DNA of 64,000 bases from Gordonibacter massiliensis (ex Traore et al. 2017) (GTDB lineage Bacteria; Actinomycetota; Coriobacteriia; Coriobacteriales; Eggerthellaceae). Every line of letters begins with the position of its first letter. Position 1 is the first letter of the stretch. The DNA lies in the NCBI GenBank assembly GCA_900170005.1, contig LT827128.1, forward strand, positions 2,538,168 through 2,602,167, given 5' to 3'. A program made the position numbers and the translations under genes. Of this stretch, positions 8,581 through 17,072 are shown piece after piece. The notes beneath the pieces were generated by a model. That model saw only the letters and a program-made list of their open reading frames with translations. It had not been told where the DNA came from and searched no databases.

Positions 8581-9879
8581 CTATTCCGCGATGTTCAGGC
8601 GGATCTCGCTCGTCACGCCGGGGTCGATGCCCGCCGACGCCGCACCGGCCGCCGCAGCCTGACGGGGAGCGTCCACGCCGGCCTGACGCTGGGCCGCCGA
8701 CTTCAGCAACGCCGTGCGCAAGATCTGGTCGTTCTCCATACGCGCCATGAGCTCCGGCCACACGAACTGGAACTCGAAGTACTTCGAGCAGTTGCGCTGG
8801 GCATACGTGGTGGCCTCGCCCGTGGCGGCTTTCGCCGCCTTGCGGTAGGCCTTCTTGTCGGGACGCGCCAGGCTGCGCAGAAACGCCGTCAGGCGGATGC
8901 GTCGCGTGATGCCGGGCTCGAGGAACGGACCCGGATACGGCTCGAGCGACGAGGGCTTCACCTGCAACAGATCGATCTGCGTGCGGCTGTACTCCATCTT
9001 GCGGAACTCGTAGAGCCAGCGGAAGATGTCCTGGCGGAAGCGCGTTCCCTCGCTCTCGGTCTCGGGCGGCAGGTGGCGCAGGCTCCACTGGTTGTCGAGC
9101 CAGATATCCGAGCCGTACATGCGCAGGTCGAGCATGTAGTCCAAATCCTCGCCACGCGCGATCCACGGGTCGAACGACAAGCGCTTGAACGCCTCCTTGT
9201 GCAGCGCGAGGCAGCCGCCGCACACATGGTTCGAACGCGACAAGCGCGGGCCGTGCATGATTTTCGACATCATCTTGTTGAACGCCTTGCCCTGCTGCCA
9301 GAAATGGTTGTACCACTTGTCCTGGCTTTTCGAGTAGTACGTTCCCTCGGAGTTGAAATAGTAGCCGGTTTTGGCCAATATGGGGATGCCCTTCTTCGTG
9401 AGCTTGCCCAAACCGTACATGGCCTTCTGCAAGAAGTCGGCGTCGTCCACGACCTCGTCGTCGTCGAGGAACACCACGGAATCGAAACCGAGCGTGTTCG
9501 CCACCACCAGGCCCAGGTTGCGGATGGCCCCGTAACCCGACAGGCCGATCTCCTTCGACAGCTTGCCCAAACCCAGCTGCTCCATGCGCTGCTGGATAAG
9601 CCCGAGCTCCGGCGCGCCCACCACGGCCACGTTGAGCGACGGGTACTGGGACACCTGCGTCTGCACCTTCTCGGCCGCCTGGTTCTCGATGGAAGGCTCG
9701 CTCACCACCAGCACCACGATCTGCCCAAGACCGCGCACCTTCTGCAGCGAGTGCAAAAGGCGCGGGAGCTCTCCCGGAGCCGAGATGGGGGTGGCGTGGT
9801 CGTAGGTGGTGAGCACGCTGCCGCCTTCCTTGCGGCGGCGGGCAGAGACGAATGTCGGTATGACGATAACCGGGTTCAT
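8581..9879 (-). CDS. Glycosyltransferase, family 2-like
   Basis: 432 residues with a GT-A fold: PVIVIPTF at the N-terminus, then VVFLDDDEVVDD (about residues 135-146) as the DxD-type metal and nucleotide-sugar motif, and RGEDLDY further on as the catalytic acidic segment. There are no membrane helices. The C-terminal tail after residue 370 is Ala/Gln-rich. The ATG follows AAGGAAG. It likely builds a cell-surface glycan, but no other glycan genes are adjacent. A run of 11 G/C pairs lies 123 bp upstream of its start and could make expression phase-variable. Confidence 0.82.
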   Translation of the reverse strand: MNPVIVIPTFVSARRRKEGGSVLTTYDHATPISAPGELPRLLHSLQKVRGLGQIVVLVVSEPSIENQAAEKVQTQVSQYPSLNVAVVGAPELGLIQQRMEQLGLGKLSKEIGLSGYGAIRNLGLVVANTLGFDSVVFLDDDEVVDDADFLQKAMYGLGKLTKKGIPILAKTGYYFNSEGTYYSKSQDKWYNHFWQQGKAFNKMMSKIMHGPRLSRSNHVCGGCLALHKEAFKRLSFDPWIARGEDLDYMLDLRMYGSDIWLDNQWSLRHLPPETESEGTRFRQDIFRWLYEFRKMEYSRTQIDLLQVKPSSLEPYPGPFLEPGITRRIRLTAFLRSLARPDKKAYRKAAKAATGEATTYAQRNCSKYFEFQFVWPELMARMENDQILRTALLKSAAQRQAGVDAPRQAAAAGAASAGIDPGVTSEIRLNIAE

Positions 9880-10001
9880 GCGCTTCCTTCGAATCGGCGA
9901 GCCGACGGCTTCGCCTGGGCGGCCGTCGTCAAAACTGATTCATTGTACCGCGCCCTTCGCGCTTTGGCTCTGACCCCGCCTGATTACACCGAATATGCGA
10001 A

Positions 10002-10012
10002 GGGGGGGGGGG
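10002..10012. repeat. Homopolymeric G tract (11 G on plus strand)
   Basis: Eleven consecutive G residues in the 233-bp spacer upstream of the glycosyltransferase. A TACAAT -10-like hexamer (9942-9947, minus strand) lies between this tract and the gene. The rest of the spacer holds only the repeat at 10050-10094. Confidence 0.8.
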
Positions 10013-10049
10013 CACGCGCAGGTGATCCCCCGAATCATTTGCTCCCTTC

Positions 10050-10094
10050 GTAGGGGCGCTCTCCAGAGCGCCCGTTCCGGCGCAGCCGGAAAAG
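10050..10094. repeat. Dispersed repeat, family 1 copy
   Basis: About 45 bp identical, in reverse complement, to the right half of the inverted repeat at 4423-4525. It contains the GGGCGCTCT-CC-AGAGCGCCC hairpin and the flanking TTCCGGCGCAGCCGGAA palindrome. It lies just downstream of the QueT-family gene. Confidence 0.75.
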
Positions 10095-10112
10095 CAACCA
10101 GCCCCGCCCAGG

Positions 10113-10694
10113 TCAGCCTTGGGATGCCTTCGCCGGCTGCTTCACCACATTGAAGCGCTTGAGCGCCGTGAGCAACGGCAGGCCGAGCGCATACATGACC
10201 AGCGCCTCGCCGAGGCCGGTGGCGACCAAGCCGAACAGGTACATGGGAATGTACGCCCCATCCAGCGCGATGCTCGTGAACGGGATGGTGTAGAAGCCCA
10301 GGCCCTGCAGCAAAAGCGGCAGGTAGGCCGGCACGATGACCGCATTCGCGATGACGGGACCGAGCAGCGCGAGCTTCGGGCGCTTGCGCATCTTCCAGCA
10401 CCACAGCGCGCCGAGAAACGTGGCCAAACTGCCGAACACCACGTCCAGCAGGCCCAACGCCCCCGTGCCGTTCACGGCCAGCGCGATGAGGTTCGCCACA
10501 ATGCAGCCCACCGTGAGCCCCGGCACGGCCGCCGGCGTCAACACGGCCAACACGCACACCGCCTCCGAGATACGAAACTGCACCGGACCCCACGCCAGCC
10601 CTTGCAACAGCAGCAGCGCGACGAGCGTGGCGGCAGCGTACACGGCCGCGATCATGCCCGCTTGGGCGACGTACGACGATCTTCCCTTGTTCAT
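10113..10694 (-). CDS. QueT-family ECF transporter S component
   Basis: 193-residue hydrophobic protein with about six membrane helices. The segment GPVQFRISEAVCVLAVLTPAAVPGL and GLLDVVFGSLATFLGA are characteristic of the QueT family, the substrate-binding subunit of energy-coupling-factor transporters thought to import queuosine precursors such as preQ1. The ATG at 10694 follows AAGGAG; upstream in-frame codons lack such a site. ECF ATPases and the T component are not nearby and are probably shared. No recognisable preQ1 riboswitch was found in the leader. Confidence 0.8.
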   Translation of the reverse strand: MNKGRSSYVAQAGMIAAVYAAATLVALLLLQGLAWGPVQFRISEAVCVLAVLTPAAVPGLTVGCIVANLIALAVNGTGALGLLDVVFGSLATFLGALWCWKMRKRPKLALLGPVIANAVIVPAYLPLLLQGLGFYTIPFTSIALDGAYIPMYLFGLVATGLGEALVMYALGLPLLTALKRFNVVKQPAKASQG

Positions 10695-11020
10695 GGGATG
10701 CTCCTTGTCTCCACACGGCCTATCGGCCGCGGGCTTTGGGCAACGAATAAACCGCGAGTGCAGGGCCCAACGATGCAAACACGGGGCAACGATCGAGAAG
10801 AACGTGAGATTTCCGCCGAACGAAGCCGCTGCGAAGTATAGCACATGCGCGCGATCCGACGTTTTCATGGGCAAGAGCGCGACAGTTCTGGAAGCGAAAC
10901 CGAACGGGAACAAGAGCGCGAGGGTGCCATACAGCTAGCCTAAGCCTGCCAAACGCCGTATTGCGCTGTTAACGACACTTGCTTGCTGAACGCATAAAAG
11001 CGAGCAGGCATCGCGTCGCT
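10695..11020. other. Intergenic region without recognised gene
   Basis: 326 bp upstream of the QueT-type gene and downstream of the LuxR-type gene. A weak hairpin (AAAGCGA/TCGCTTT, 10997-11022) overlaps the stop codon of the LuxR-type gene and may terminate that operon. Nothing else is supported. Confidence 0.5.
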
Positions 11021-11275
11021 TTACGCCGACAGCGTTTGGGGCGCCGCTTCGAGCCGGTCGAGCAGGTGCTGCTTGGAAGCCGCCCCTGTTTTCCGGTAGA
11101 TATGCTTGACGTGGGTTTTGACCGTGTCCTCGGCGATACCGAGCTCGGAGCCGATACGCGCCCTGCTGCGCCCGCGCGCCAGGAGCCTGAGCACGTCGAA
11201 CTCGCGCGGCGTCAAGCCGCAGGCCCCCGCGAGAACGCAGCACCGGGCATCGACGGTATCGGTCGCACGCATCAT
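11021..11275 (-). CDS. Stand-alone LuxR-type HTH protein
   Basis: 84 residues, almost entirely a GerE/LuxR DNA-binding domain (LTPREFDVLRLLARGRSRARIGSELGIAEDTVKTHVKHIYRKTGA). There is no receiver or ligand-binding domain, unlike the large membrane-linked LuxR proteins common in this family. Its ATG overlaps the stop of the upstream membrane protein by 4 bp (ATGA), so the two are translationally coupled. It may regulate the DMSO-reductase-type operon that encodes it. It could alternatively be a remnant of a membrane-HTH fusion. Confidence 0.75.
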   Translation of the reverse strand: MMRATDTVDARCCVLAGACGLTPREFDVLRLLARGRSRARIGSELGIAEDTVKTHVKHIYRKTGAASKQHLLDRLEAAPQTLSA

Positions 11276-11970
11276 GCCGGCTCACCTGCATCAACCTGCG
11301 TACCCAAGCGGCGATCGCGCGCAGCGCGCACTACACGAAGCACCGCGTAGGCCCCGAACGCCACCGTGTACACCGCCACGCTTATTTGCGCGGGCGCGCC
11401 GCCGCGCAAGGCGGATGGCAGCAGCATAAGCAGCAGGTGCACGTACACCAGGCCGAAGAACGGGTACGCCAAGAGCTGCACGCGCTTCCATGTGTTGGTT
11501 TTCATATGCTTCTTCACCACGTTGAACGAGGTGATTCCCAGCACCAGCAACAACGCGAACAGCACCAGAGCCAACACCAGCGCAGCCAGCACGCTGCCGT
11601 CGACCCTGCCCGCAAACAAGCGAGGAGCATAGGAAACGAGGTACATGGTCATATGGCCCAAGGACAGTATCCAAGCAACGATGGAAAGCTCGGCGCGAAT
11701 GGGCCGCAGCCAAGAACCCACCTTGGAATCGCGCCCGAACACGCCGATATACATGACCACTACGAACAAGGCCAAAGGAAGCATGCACTTCTGCACGAGC
11801 ACAAGCAGGAGCGACCACACGGGCCTCGGCGACGGGATATACGCGCCAAGAACGAACACTCCAACCAGCGCGACGGCCAACACGTAAAACAACATCGGCC
11901 ATCGCTTTATGGGATTGCGCAATGCAAGGCAACCGAGAACCGTTGCTGCTAGGACGATAAAAAATTCCAT
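11272..11970 (-). CDS. Ferric-reductase-like (MsrQ/YedZ-type) heme membrane protein
   Basis: 232 residues with about six membrane helices. The segment RAELSIVAWILSLGHMTMY and the following KKHMKTNTWKRVQ...VHLLLML match the ferric-reductase-like transmembrane family, in which conserved histidines ligate heme b; H106, H155 and H178 are the candidates here. It begins 3 bp after the TorD-type gene and belongs to the DMSO-reductase-type operon. The operon has no DmsC/NrfD anchor, so this protein may pass electrons from quinol to the exported enzyme. That role is inferred. Confidence 0.72.
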   Translation of the reverse strand: MEFFIVLAATVLGCLALRNPIKRWPMLFYVLAVALVGVFVLGAYIPSPRPVWSLLLVLVQKCMLPLALFVVVMYIGVFGRDSKVGSWLRPIRAELSIVAWILSLGHMTMYLVSYAPRLFAGRVDGSVLAALVLALVLFALLLVLGITSFNVVKKHMKTNTWKRVQLLAYPFFGLVYVHLLLMLLPSALRGGAPAQISVAVYTVAFGAYAVLRVVRAARDRRLGTQVDAGEPA

Positions 11971-11973
11971 GCG

Positions 11974-12687
11974 TTACCCCCGTCTCTTCCATTGGGAGAC
12001 ATCGGCATCGACCATATCGAGGACGATTTGGCCCAGCGAAGCTAACGCAGCGTACTCTTTTCCGTAGGTTTGGACAGGGCCCTCCCCTCGCGTTTTCTCC
12101 ATGAAAGCCGAGAGCCAGCACGACGCATGCTCGTCCCAGAAGCGAGTGATACGATCACGCCAAACCTCGGCATCGTCATCACGCCCCTCCTGCAAAGCGG
12201 CGGCAAGGCTTCCGTAAAGAAACGACAGGAACGAGAATTCGTTCCAAACGCTGTCGCTAGGCTCTCTTCGCGCGTTTTTAGGAAGCACTCCCGCTTCGCG
12301 CATATGGCGCTCGACGTCAATCGTGCGGGCCGAGCGAAACAACGAGGGTGCTCCTTGATGGTTTTCCGCAGTATAGCGAAACGCCGCTTCGTACGGCCAT
12401 ACCGGTACATCGTTTCCGGGGGTTAGAAACATAATAGTGTGCCCTTTGCGCAAAAATTCAAAGAGCTCGGCAGCATCCATGCGAGCGAAATCGGACAAGG
12501 CAGCCGAAGCCCGTCCGAGCGCCGCTTCCCCAGCATCGGCATCCAACAGACAAGCGAGAGCATCATTCGCGAACAGTCCATTTGACAAGGCATTTGCCAA
12601 ATCCTCATCGGGAAAAGCAAAGCCCGCCGACATAAGCTCGCATGAATCCGCCACACCTATCGCATGAAGCAGAGCGTCCTCGTTCAC
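11974..12687 (-). CDS. TorD/DmsD-family maturation chaperone
   Basis: 237 residues, all helical. The core FEFLRKGHTIMFLTPGNDVPVWPYEA followed by an ERHMREAGV segment fits the TorD/NarJ redox-enzyme maturation family, which binds Tat signal peptides and assists molybdenum-cofactor insertion. The start is a GTG preceded by AAGGAGGGG. It lies 143 bp downstream of the ferredoxin subunit gene in the same operon and probably serves the Tat-exported catalytic subunit at 13467-15947. Confidence 0.82.
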   Translation of the reverse strand: MNEDALLHAIGVADSCELMSAGFAFPDEDLANALSNGLFANDALACLLDADAGEAALGRASAALSDFARMDAAELFEFLRKGHTIMFLTPGNDVPVWPYEAAFRYTAENHQGAPSLFRSARTIDVERHMREAGVLPKNARREPSDSVWNEFSFLSFLYGSLAAALQEGRDDDAEVWRDRITRFWDEHASCWLSAFMEKTRGEGPVQTYGKEYAALASLGQIVLDMVDADVSQWKRRG

Positions 12688-12830
12688 GTGACCCCTCCTT
12701 GCCCGCCTTCTCTACCAAATCATCGGCCAACCACCCTAGCTGAGCGAGGCAGGTTGAAGGACCCATGAAACGCAGGGCCCTTCAACCGTGATTGCCACAC
12801 CTTGCCCAGATGAGCAGATGAGTGGCCGAC

Positions 12831-13451
12831 TTAACGAATGTAGCTGACCTTCGGGCTCGTTCCATCCTCTTCTTGAAGAAGCGTGGCCTCACGGCCCGCA
12901 AGGTACTTCGAAACGTCGGACTCAGGATCGTCAAGATCCCCCCAATAGCGAGCGCGGGCGGGGCATAGCTGCATGCAGGCGGGAACCTCTCCTCGATCGA
13001 TGAGGTTATGGCAGAACGTGCATTTCTCCACCGTGCCCACCTTATGCGTGGGAGCATCGAACTCACCCACGACAACGTCGAGGTAGTATTCGGGCTCGCT
13101 ACTGATCAAGGTGCGAACACCTTCGTAGGGACAAGCTTTGATGCAAGACTCGCAACCGATGCACAGCTCGTTGTCGACCCAGACGATGCCGTCATCGCGT
13201 TGCTGCGTGGCACCCGTCGGGCATACTGCAAGACACGCCGGCTTATCGCAGTGCTGGCACTGCATAGGCAAGAAATCCAGCGTGCAATCGGGATAGGAAC
13301 CCGCAGCACAATCGTTGCTTGCTCCTCCAACGGTGAGCACGCGATTGTACACAAGGTCTTTCGGCAAATTGTTGGCCACTTTGCATGCTGCGGCGCATGT
13401 TTGGCAGCCGTAGCAGCGGGTCGTGTCGATAGCCATTCCGTAACGCGTCAT
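12831..13451 (-). CDS. DmsB-type ferredoxin subunit with four 4Fe-4S clusters
   Basis: 206 residues from the ATG at 13451 (an in-frame TTG two codons earlier is the alternative). Four cysteine groups are visible: CYGCQTCAAAC, CQHCDKPACLAVCP, CIGCESCIKACP and CTFCHNLIDRGEVPACMQLCP. These are the four clusters of DmsB/NrfC-type subunits, which wire a membrane electron donor to the catalytic subunit. It follows the catalytic gene by 15 bp. There is no signal peptide of its own; it would be carried out with the Tat-exported partner. Confidence 0.92.
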   Translation of the reverse strand: MTRYGMAIDTTRCYGCQTCAAACKVANNLPKDLVYNRVLTVGGASNDCAAGSYPDCTLDFLPMQCQHCDKPACLAVCPTGATQQRDDGIVWVDNELCIGCESCIKACPYEGVRTLISSEPEYYLDVVVGEFDAPTHKVGTVEKCTFCHNLIDRGEVPACMQLCPARARYWGDLDDPESDVSKYLAGREATLLQEEDGTSPKVSYIR

Positions 13452-13466
13452 GATCAACCACGCTCC

Positions 13467-15947
13467 CTACATCTTCTCTATCGCGACGGCCACGTCGTTG
13501 AACGCCTGGTTCGCACACACTTGGTTGTATTCCCTTGAAGGAAGGCTTGCATAGTGTCCGTCGATGAAATCGTCTATCTGCCAGCTTCGAGCAGAGCTGA
13601 TCATCTTGCGCGGAAGGCCCGCGTTGATGGCGACCTTCATAACAACGAAGCCTTGATCGTTGGAAAGCCTCACGATGTCGCCTTCGGCAATGCCCATCTC
13701 GGCCGCATCATCGGGGTTGATGCGCACGATAGGCTCAGGCTCGTATTCCTTCACGTATTCGCAGTCCCACCATTGCGTGTGGGTATGGGTGCGCATATGT
13801 TCCGAAAGCAGATGATACGGATAGGTGGCGCGATATTCGCGGTCCTCGCCCGCAAACGTGGGCGTTTCCCAATGCAAACCGCGCTCTATGGATTCGTCGA
13901 CTTCCTTGGAGGACACGTAAGCGCGCTTCACCGTATCCTGATACAGATTGATGCGACCGGTTTCGGTTCCGAACACCTCGGCAGAAGCGATCTTGTCGCC
14001 TTCCGGGTAAATGCGGGCCGCCTTGTCGTTCTTGAGTTTCTCCACCGTGCAGCCTACGCTCTTCCAATACTCGGAATCGAGCAGCGTTTCGAGGTACTCC
14101 TCTTCGGTGATGTCCCAGTATTCGCCTTTGCCCATCTTCTCGCACAGCAATTTGAATATCTGGAAATCGGGTTTGGCTTCGCCGAGGGGGTCGACGCATT
14201 TATCCTGCCAGAGCAGATAGGGGTGGGTGGAAAACAAGAACCCTAGGTCCACCTGCTCGAACCAGTGCGCAGAGGGCAGGACGATATCGGCATGCTTGCA
14301 TGTTTCCGTCATGCACATGTCGGCTACGACCACAAATTCGAGTTTGTCGAACCAGCCGGTGGTGTAATCGTGATCGCACATGGTGACCACCGGATTCGAA
14401 CAGTGGATGTAGGCGCTCTTGATGGTGAGGTCCTCACCCAAGTACTTGCCCGTGTCGAGAACATCTTGGATTTGCACGGTATGAATGAGATTGGCTTGTC
14501 CAGGACACGGTTTGCCCGAGTCATCGGTGGGGCTGCATGCCTCTTTGCTATTCGAATAGAGCATCTGCGGAAGATATTCTTCGGATTGGCCGATAGCCGC
14601 TCCCGGCTTGCCCGCATTGCCCGTGAGGAGGGAAACCAGGTAAACGGGCCATGCGCTGTAGTGACCGTTTCGGTAATGGTTCATACCCATCATGATCTCA
14701 GTGGTGACGGGACCATCCTCATGATATATGCGGGCAAGCTCTCGCACGTGGTCTTCCGTGAGACCGCAGACCGAGGCAGCCGTTGCCGGCGGGTACTCGG
14801 AAATGTAACCCATAGCGTTTTCGTACACCGTCTGCACCTTGACGCCGTTGACGTCGGGAACCCCCTCAAGGGCAGGCGTAGTCGTCTCGCTGAAAGCGAC
14901 CGCTTTGCCAGCCGCCTCGTCCCAAACTGCCGGCGGATCGACGACGGTAGGCTCACCGGTCAGCGGGTTGGGATCGCCCTTGGTGGGCTCCACGCCCAAA
15001 TCGCTCATGCGCAGAAACGTGCCGTCCTCCTTGATGAGAAGACCGCAGTTCGTTTTGCCGCGCAACGTGTCTTGATCGATCCATCCGTTTTCCAGCAGCA
15101 CGTTCAGCACGCCCAGGGCCAAAGCGCCGTCGGTACCCGCTTTGATGGGAACCCACCAATCGGCCTTCGAGACGGTAGCGTTGTAGACGGGATCGATGAC
15201 GACGAACCGCGTGCCGTTCTCCTTGGCTTCCAAGAAGAAGTGCATGGTGTGCATGAGGGAGATGGTGGGGTTATTGCCCCAGATAACCTGCGTTTTGGCA
15301 TTTTTGCGATCCGTGAGTTCGTTGGCCAGGTCGATGCCTCCCGTGGCGCGCGAGCTGCCGAAGCCCACGGCCGCGTCGACGTCGAGACTGCAGTACGAGC
15401 AGCCCATAACGTTTACGAAGCGCTGGTACGCGCCGACGCTGTTGCAAGATCCGCTGAGAGCCGCGTAGTTGCCAGAGCCCAGGAAGAACATGATGGAGGT
15501 TGGTCCGTACTGCTCGGTGTACCCCTTCCACTTCTCGGCAATGGTGTCGAGGGCTTGGTCCCAGCTGATGCGCTCGAAGTCACCGGACCCGCGCTCTCCG
15601 ACGCGCTTCATGGGATACATCACACGGTTTGCGCCGTACATGCGCCCGACATGGGTGAGTCCCTTCGTGCAAATACGGTTGTACTGAGGATCGGGCATAT
15701 CGCGCGCCGACGTGCGCACCACTTGCCCGTCGCGCACGTGCACGTTTAGGAAGCATCCGCCGCCGCAGTTTCCGCGACACGTTCCGGAGAAAATTTGATC
15801 AGGCGATTCAACGGCTGCCGGATCCGCTTTGTCCTTGTCATCCGTTTTCGGGCTGCAACCCACCAGTGCGCCGGCGGCGGTCAAGGCCGCGGCCCCCTTG
15901 ATAAAGCTTCTGCGTGAGAACCCGCGCGATGTTACTGTCTCGGTCAT
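13467..15947 (-). CDS. Tat-exported DMSO-reductase-type molybdopterin oxidoreductase
   Basis: 826 residues. The start at 15947 follows AGAGGAG and yields a twin-arginine signal (SRRSFIKGAAALTAAGALVGC) that also ends in a lipobox-like cysteine, so the enzyme may be lipid-anchored outside the membrane. C-x3-C-x3-C plus a later ICTKG cysteine form the [4Fe-4S] site. GFGSSRATG aligns with the region giving the serine ligand of Mo in DmsA-type enzymes. It heads an operon with ferredoxin subunit, TorD chaperone, heme membrane protein and HTH protein. The electron acceptor may be DMSO, TMAO or another organic acceptor; sequence alone does not decide. Confidence 0.9.
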   Translation of the reverse strand: MTETVTSRGFSRRSFIKGAAALTAAGALVGCSPKTDDKDKADPAAVESPDQIFSGTCRGNCGGGCFLNVHVRDGQVVRTSARDMPDPQYNRICTKGLTHVGRMYGANRVMYPMKRVGERGSGDFERISWDQALDTIAEKWKGYTEQYGPTSIMFFLGSGNYAALSGSCNSVGAYQRFVNVMGCSYCSLDVDAAVGFGSSRATGGIDLANELTDRKNAKTQVIWGNNPTISLMHTMHFFLEAKENGTRFVVIDPVYNATVSKADWWVPIKAGTDGALALGVLNVLLENGWIDQDTLRGKTNCGLLIKEDGTFLRMSDLGVEPTKGDPNPLTGEPTVVDPPAVWDEAAGKAVAFSETTTPALEGVPDVNGVKVQTVYENAMGYISEYPPATAASVCGLTEDHVRELARIYHEDGPVTTEIMMGMNHYRNGHYSAWPVYLVSLLTGNAGKPGAAIGQSEEYLPQMLYSNSKEACSPTDDSGKPCPGQANLIHTVQIQDVLDTGKYLGEDLTIKSAYIHCSNPVVTMCDHDYTTGWFDKLEFVVVADMCMTETCKHADIVLPSAHWFEQVDLGFLFSTHPYLLWQDKCVDPLGEAKPDFQIFKLLCEKMGKGEYWDITEEEYLETLLDSEYWKSVGCTVEKLKNDKAARIYPEGDKIASAEVFGTETGRINLYQDTVKRAYVSSKEVDESIERGLHWETPTFAGEDREYRATYPYHLLSEHMRTHTHTQWWDCEYVKEYEPEPIVRINPDDAAEMGIAEGDIVRLSNDQGFVVMKVAINAGLPRKMISSARSWQIDDFIDGHYASLPSREYNQVCANQAFNDVAVAIEKM

Positions 15948-16320
15948 GCGATGCTCCTCTCTCCCTTGTTGCCGATGTTGTCGGACGAGTTGCCTGCTGC
16001 GCACCCCCGTCCGACAACTCGAATGGCCTTGCCTGCGGAGGAGCGGGGAGGGAAGGTGTACCGCCCCCGCACGGCAAGGTTCGAAAAGCCATTCGCTTCC
16101 CCCAGCTTTTCGTTGCATCCCACTCTATAAAGCTTCGAGGCTAATTACGATAAACCCGAAATAAGATTTGGATTAAGTAGTTGTTAACCGGGTATTAATG
16201 ATTTATACGCACATCTATTACGCTTTCTGCGCCCGCTAGCTTTGCGGCTCCCGAAAACGAGATCTGCCATCAAAGGAATCCGCCCTGCACGACACGAAAC
16301 GCCTTTCCACTCGGGCGGCC
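15948..16320 (-). promoter_or_regulatory. Regulatory region of the DMSO-reductase-type operon
   Basis: 373 bp between the response regulator gene and the catalytic-subunit gene, with a strikingly AT-rich core at about 16110-16230 in otherwise GC-rich DNA. The core holds several TTAA/ATTA-containing motifs in tandem, as expected for binding of an OmpR-type regulator. No clear -35/-10 pair could be fixed. Confidence 0.4.
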
Positions 16321-17028
16321 CTATAGCGCATCGGTCATCTTGTATCCCACCCGTTGCACGGTGAGCAGGTATTTCGGCTCGGAGGGGTTCTCCTCGATCT
16401 TTTCGCGGATCTTGCGCACGAACACGGTGATGCTGTTCGTTTTCACGTCGGCCTCGCCTTTGCCCCAGATGTACTCCTGAATCTGGTTGCGCGTGAACAC
16501 CTTGCCGGGATTCGACGCCAGAAACGCCACGATCTCGAACTCCTTCGTGGTGAGCGTCACGGGCTTGCCATGCACGAGCACCTGGTACTCGTCGAAGTGC
16601 ACTTCCAGATCGCCGATGCGCGCCACGCCCTCGCGGTTGCAGCAACGCGCGAACTCGATCGTGTCTTTGTGGCGGCGGATGTTCGCCTCGATGCGCAGCA
16701 GCAGCTCGGTGGCGTTGAAGGGTTTGGTGACGTAATCGTCGCCGCCCGCTTTGAAGCCGATGCTCTTGTCCACGATGTCGCATTTCGCCGAGAGGAAGAT
16801 GATGGGTATGCGCCGCCCCTCCTCTCGTATGCGGTGGCACAGGTCGAACCCGTTGATGCCGGGAAGCATGACGTCGAGCAGCAGCAAGTCGGGTTTCTCG
16901 TCGGCCAGAACCGCCAACCCGCTCTCCCCGTCCTTCGCGCCGCAGAACTCGTAGCCGTTCTGTTCGAGCAGCTTCCTGATAGCCTCGTGCAGGTTGTCCT
17001 CGTCGTCGATGAGCATGACCTTGTACAT
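16321..17028 (-). CDS. OmpR-family response regulator
   Basis: 235 residues: a receiver domain with acidic pocket (DDED at the N-terminus), phospho-acceptor Asp in LLLLDVMLPG, the conserved Lys in PFNATELLLR, and a C-terminal winged-helix domain (LTTKEFEIVAFLASNPGKVFTRNQI...VRKIREKI). The ATG follows AGAGGAGGG. It lies between the sensor kinase (44 bp upstream) and the DMSO-reductase-type operon. It almost certainly activates that operon in response to the heme sensor kinase. Confidence 0.92.
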   Translation of the reverse strand: MYKVMLIDDEDNLHEAIRKLLEQNGYEFCGAKDGESGLAVLADEKPDLLLLDVMLPGINGFDLCHRIREEGRRIPIIFLSAKCDIVDKSIGFKAGGDDYVTKPFNATELLLRIEANIRRHKDTIEFARCCNREGVARIGDLEVHFDEYQVLVHGKPVTLTTKEFEIVAFLASNPGKVFTRNQIQEYIWGKGEADVKTNSITVFVRKIREKIEENPSEPKYLLTVQRVGYKMTDAL

Positions 17029-17072
17029 AGTGTGTCCCTCCTCTGGCGCGCAGCGGCGCGCGCCCCGCTCCT

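Noticed and set aside
10695-10900. preQ1 riboswitch upstream of the QueT-type gene
   Set aside because: No preQ1-I or II core (such as the A-rich tail pairing with the loop) was found.
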